A DNA stretch of 8,480 bases from GCA-002840015 sp033765245. Lineage in GTDB: Bacteria > Pseudomonadota > Gammaproteobacteria > Xanthomonadales > Xanthomonadaceae. The translations under genes and the position numbers were made by a program. The stretch covers positions 1 to 8,480 of the forward strand of contig JANRIF010000318.1 of the NCBI GenBank assembly GCA_033765245.1. The letters are read 5' to 3'. Each line of letters opens with the position of its first letter. The stretch's first letter is position 1. Under the pieces are notes generated by a model. It did no database searches. It was not told the origin of the DNA and saw only the letters and a program-made list of their open reading frames with translations. This document shows positions 5,880 through 8,480 of this stretch, in pieces.

Positions 5880-6109
5880 AGCGCATGGATGCGCGGTCGT
5901 GGGAAACAGGGCGCCGTAAAGCGCGCCGAGCATCGCAGGCAGGCGCAGGGGAAAGGCGCCACTGTTTGAGGGCATGGATGCCCGAGTTGGCGCCGGCCTG
6001 CGACTGCCGAGAAGCGGAGGGCACCGGTTCGGCAGGAGCCGGACCGGCGCGCGTTCGGCGCGGCGTTTTTGGTTACTTTTTGCGCCACAAAAAGTAACTC
6101 GCACGCCGC
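5880..6109 (+). repeat. Hairpin-rich intergenic repeat-like element
   Basis: This stretch of ~230 bp without a credible gene holds successive inverted repeats. First, 5955-5994 has GGCGCC at both ends and an inner GGGCAT/ATGCCC pair. Second, 6024-6047 has CCGGTTCGGC pairing with GCCGGACCGG around AGGA, 10 bp with one wobble. Third is the long palindrome at 6060-6109. CATGGATGC occurs twice (5884-5892 and 5973-5981) and GGCGCC three times. The overall style resembles a long intergenic repeat I recall from Xanthomonadales and related genomes, which typically ends in an ACTTTTTG palindrome; this is recollection, not a search. The short open frames inside look like by-products. The remaining parts of the 682-bp interval (5793-5879 and 6110-6237) show nothing firm beyond a 6-bp GCAACG/CGTTGC inverted repeat at 5830-5847. 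Confidence 0.5.
6060..6109. repeat. Long two-part palindrome with GTTACTTTTTG arms
   Basis: The inner stem GTTACTTTTTG (6072-6082) and CAAAAAGTAAC (6088-6098) is a perfect 11-bp inverted repeat with a 5-nt loop. The outer stem GCGGCGT (6060-6066) and ACGCCGC (6103-6109) adds 7 bp. The A/T-rich inner stem stands out in GC-rich surroundings. It could be a protein-binding palindrome, a cruciform, or the terminal structure of the repeat element. Confidence 0.85.
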
Positions 6110-6237
6110 AGGCGGGTGAAAGCTCTTGCTTCTTGTCTCAGGACTCGGGCGACGCCATGGCGCGCTCTGAGTAGCAAACGGCGCTCGGTGCGCACACGGC
6201 ACGAATCCAGCCCGGCTCTTTGCACCCCTTACACTCC

Positions 6238-6257
6238 CGGCGGACCGCAGACCGCCG
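6238..6257 (-). terminator. Weak stem-loop after ffh
   Basis: CGGCGG (6238-6243) pairs with CCGCCG (6252-6257) across 8 nt, 11 bp beyond the ffh stop. There is no T-tract on the minus strand, so it is a poor terminator candidate. No better one was seen in the ffh-rpsP interval. Confidence 0.25.
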
Positions 6258-6268
6258 CCTTCCGGTCC

Positions 6269-7642
6269 CTAACGCATCGGGAACCCACCCGGCCCGCCAC
6301 CGCCCATCATTCCCTTCATGCCGCGCATCAAACCCTTCATACCGCCCTGCGAGAGCTTGGACATCATCTTTTCCATCTGCTGATACTGCTTGAGCAGACG
6401 GTTGACGTCGGCCGGGGTGGTGCCCGAGCCGCTGGCGATGCGGGCGCGACGGGAGCCGTTGAGCAGGGCCGGATGCCGGCGCTCCTTCTTGGTCATCGAG
6501 TTGATGATGGCGATCATGCGCGGCACTTCCTTGCCGCCCACCTGCCCTTTCACGTGATCGGGCACCTGCCCCATGCCGGGCAGCTTTTCCATCAGTGCGC
6601 CGATGCCACCCATGCTCTGCATCTGTTCGAGCTGGTCGCGCATGTCGGCAAGGTCGAACTTCTTGCCCTTGGCGACCTTCTCGGCAAACTTGGCGGCCTT
6701 TTCCCGGTCGACCTGATGCTCGACCTGCTCCACCAGCGACAGCACGTCGCCCATGTCGAGAATACGGCTGGCGACACGATCGGGATGGAACACGTCCAGG
6801 CCATCGGGCTTTTCGCTGACACCGATGAACTTGATGGGACGACCGGTGATGTAACGCACGCTCAACGCCGCGCCGCCGCGCGCATCGCCGTCGGTCTTGG
6901 TCAGCACCACGCCGGTCAGCGGCAACGCTTCGGCGAAGGCCTTGGCCGTGTTGGCGGCATCCTGGCCGGTCATGGCATCGACCACGAACAGGGTCTCTAC
7001 CGGATTCACCGCCGCATGCAGAGCCTTGATCTCCGCCATCATCGCTTCGTCGATGGCGAGGCGTCCGGCGGTATCCACCAGCAGCACGTCGACGAAGCTC
7101 TTGCGGGCATCGGCAATGGCAGCGCGCACGATCGCTTCGGGCGATTGATCGGGCGAGGATGGGAAGAACAGCACCTGCACCTGCTCGGCGAGAGTCTTGA
7201 GCTGCTCGATCGCGGCCGGGCGATACACGTCGGCCGACACCACCATCACCTTCTTCTTGCGGCGTTCCTTGAGGTGTTTCGCCAGCTTGGCGACGGTGGT
7301 GGTCTTGCCGGCGCCCTGCAGGCCCGCCATCAGGATTACCGCTGGCGCCGGCACGTTGAGGTTGAGCTCGCTCGCCTGCGCGCCCATCACCGTGGTGAGT
7401 TCGTCGCGCACCACCTTGATCAGCGCCTGACCTGGAGTGAGGCTGCGCAGCACCTCCTGTCCAACGGCACGCACCTTGATGCGCTCGATCAGCGCCTGCA
7501 CCACTGGCAGCGCGACGTCTGCCTCCAGCAGCGCGATGCGGACCTCGCGCAGGCTCTCACGGATGTTTTCCTCGCTGAGCCGGCCGCGGCCGCGCAGGCG
7601 TTGCAGAGTGCCGGAAAGGCGCTGGGTGAGCGACTCGAACAT
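6269..7642 (-). CDS. ffh: Signal recognition particle protein Ffh (SRP54)
   Basis: This encodes 457 residues (E. coli Ffh has 453). With 4.5S RNA it binds signal sequences of nascent membrane proteins and delivers ribosomes to FtsY at the inner membrane. The helical N domain is about 1-85. The G domain carries GLQGAGKTTT (108-117, P-loop), DVYRPAA (138-144), DTAGR (190-194), TKTDG (248-252) and GGAALS. The M domain from about 300 is methionine-rich and contains the RNA-binding SGSGTTPADVNRLLKQY (405-421). It finishes with a Met/Gly tail (GGMKGLMRGMKGMMGGGG). The ATG at 7642 gives the conserved MFESLTQRLS; an in-frame ATG 18 codons earlier (7696) is rejected because it would begin before the likely promoter. 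It precedes rpsP as in E. coli but with 682 bp between them. Confidence 0.98.
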   Translation of the reverse strand: MFESLTQRLSGTLQRLRGRGRLSEENIRESLREVRIALLEADVALPVVQALIERIKVRAVGQEVLRSLTPGQALIKVVRDELTTVMGAQASELNLNVPAPAVILMAGLQGAGKTTTVAKLAKHLKERRKKKVMVVSADVYRPAAIEQLKTLAEQVQVLFFPSSPDQSPEAIVRAAIADARKSFVDVLLVDTAGRLAIDEAMMAEIKALHAAVNPVETLFVVDAMTGQDAANTAKAFAEALPLTGVVLTKTDGDARGGAALSVRYITGRPIKFIGVSEKPDGLDVFHPDRVASRILDMGDVLSLVEQVEHQVDREKAAKFAEKVAKGKKFDLADMRDQLEQMQSMGGIGALMEKLPGMGQVPDHVKGQVGGKEVPRMIAIINSMTKKERRHPALLNGSRRARIASGSGTTPADVNRLLKQYQQMEKMMSKLSQGGMKGLMRGMKGMMGGGGPGGFPMR

Positions 7643-7671
7643 GGGGCTTGAACCGGGGGAAAGGGCCGCAA

Positions 7672-7677
7672 AGTATA
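7672..7677 (-). promoter_or_regulatory. Candidate -10 box of ffh in the divergent gap
   Basis: On the minus strand TATACT (7677-7672) matches TATAAT at five of six positions, 29 bp before the ffh ATG. The -35 at 17 nt (CTGCTT) is weak. The whole divergent gap to the ypjD-like gene is only 79 bp, so both promoters must share it. Confidence 0.4.
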
Positions 7678-7721
7678 GCGCCGACGTTTTTCCCAAGCAG
7701 AGCCTGTGCCAAACTCACCCC

Positions 7722-8480
7722 ATGTGGATCGCCATCGCCGCCGCGCTTGCCTACCTGATCGCCACCCGGGCACTGACCCGAAACGTGTTCGATCCCGACT
7801 CCGACAACACCAACGCATTGCGCCTTGGGCTGATTGGCGCGTCCATCCACGCGCTGGTGCACGCCCGTTTGTGGTGGCAGGCGGGTGGCGCCGACCTGCA
7901 TTTTTTTGCGGCGCTGTCGCTGGTCGGCCTCGGCATGGCCACGCTCACCGCGCTGGCGGGGCGACGCCAGCGACTGGATGCGTTGGGGGTTGTGGTGTTT
8001 CCGCTGGCGGCGCTGGCGGCATTGGCTTTCGCCAGCGTCGGCAATCGTGCCAGCAGTCCGGACATGCTCGACTGGCGCATCGGCCTGCATGCCTGGCTGG
8101 CGCTGCTGGCCTACGCCACGCTGGCGTTGGCGGCAATTTTGGCGGTGATGTCCTGGCTGCAGGAACGCGCGCTGCGTCAACGGCGCTTCACCGGCATGCT
8201 GCGGGCATTGCCACCGTTGACGCAACTGGAAACGCTGCTCTTCCGCACCATCACGGTCGGCTTCGTGCTGCTCAGCTTCACCCTGGTTACCGGAGTGCTG
8301 TTCGTCGAGGATCTATTCGCGCAGCATCTGGTGCACAAGACCGTGCTCAGCCTGCTGTCGTGGACGGTATTCGGCGTGCTGCTGCTGGGACGGCGCTGGC
8401 GCGGCTGGCGCGGCCGGCGCGCGGTGCGGCTCACCTTGGCAGCGATGATCCTGCTGCTGCTGGCGTTCTTCGGCAGCAAA
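7722..8480 (+). CDS. ypjD: CcsA/YpjD-like cytochrome c assembly-family membrane protein (3' end outside window)
   Basis: An open frame of 253 codons runs from the ATG at 7722 to the window end without a stop. The product is strongly hydrophobic, with about eight predicted membrane segments near residues 1-17, 36-52, 61-80, 86-106, 122-145, 176-196, 205-223 and 235-251. Conserved features of the CcsA/HemX/YpjD family are visible: GLHAWLALLAY with H123, the ELE-like Q168-LETLLFR turn, and HKTVLSLLSW with H205. These histidines are the likely heme-ligand type. The visible end LLAFFGSK corresponds to the final few residues before the family's usual C-terminus, so only about ten residues should be missing. 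E. coli ypjD is also divergent from ffh. Family members act in heme handling or cytochrome c maturation; the exact role of YpjD is poorly defined. No clear Shine-Dalgarno is present. Confidence 0.88.
   Translation, partial: MWIAIAAALAYLIATRALTRNVFDPDSDNTNALRLGLIGASIHALVHARLWWQAGGADLHFFAALSLVGLGMATLTALAGRRQRLDALGVVVFPLAALAALAFASVGNRASSPDMLDWRIGLHAWLALLAYATLALAAILAVMSWLQERALRQRRFTGMLRALPPLTQLETLLFRTITVGFVLLSFTLVTGVLFVEDLFAQHLVHKTVLSLLSWTVFGVLLLGRRWRGWRGRRAVRLTLAAMILLLLAFFGSK

Noticed and set aside
5680..5969. Repeat proteins with GLGTRDS or RVPSPES units
   Set aside because: These peptides are translations of the 7-bp array on either strand, with no ribosome-binding site and no similarity outside the array.
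5587..6024. N-terminal extension of S16 through the heptamer array
   Set aside because: The open frame exists only because the repeat contains no stop codons. S16 length and the MVKIRL start are fully conserved at 5586.
6116..7651. 511-codon plus-strand frame opposite ffh
   Set aside because: It covers the whole of a complete ffh gene in antisense and carries no recognisable domain.

Overview
The window is high-GC chromosomal DNA. Its protein sequences and gene order point to a gammaproteobacterium of the Xanthomonadales/Lysobacterales (Xanthomonas-Lysobacter-Rhodanobacter type). This placement is inferred from sequence character, gene order and repeat style; no search was run. Most of the window is core genome: ypjD-like (divergent) | ffh - rpsP - rimM - trmD - rplS, the arrangement known around the E. 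coli trmD operon, followed here by htpG.

Layout on the + strand. (1) 1-1100: the 3' end of an AraC-family regulator, then a small exported NTF2/SnoaL-like protein, both on +. (2) 1101-1249: a convergent gap with a stem-loop. (3) 1250-3145: htpG (Hsp90) on minus, with a very good heat-shock (sigma-32) promoter match directly upstream. (4) 3270-5586: the minus-strand translation operon rpsP (S16), rimM (S16/30S maturation), trmD (tRNA m1G37 methyltransferase), rplS (L19). It ends in a strong stem-loop. The trmD-rplS gap is stretched to 279 bp by three REP-like palindromic units in alternating orientation, and a perfect TATAAT box lies between them and rplS. (5) 5587-6268: a 682-bp gene-free interval with an 11-copy heptamer array and a run of hairpins that look like one structured repeat element. 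(6) 6269-7642: ffh (SRP GTPase) on minus. (7) 7722-8480: a divergent multi-spanning CcsA/YpjD-like membrane protein, cut by the window end about where the family usually finishes.

How it works together: ffh, rpsP, rimM, trmD and rplS serve ribosome assembly, tRNA fidelity and co-translational membrane targeting, and htpG adds stress-inducible protein folding. The coding content is conventional and I see no new multi-gene system. The unusual material is intergenic: the REP-like cluster inside the operon, the heptamer array beside the likely rpsP promoter, and the hairpin-rich element between rpsP and ffh.
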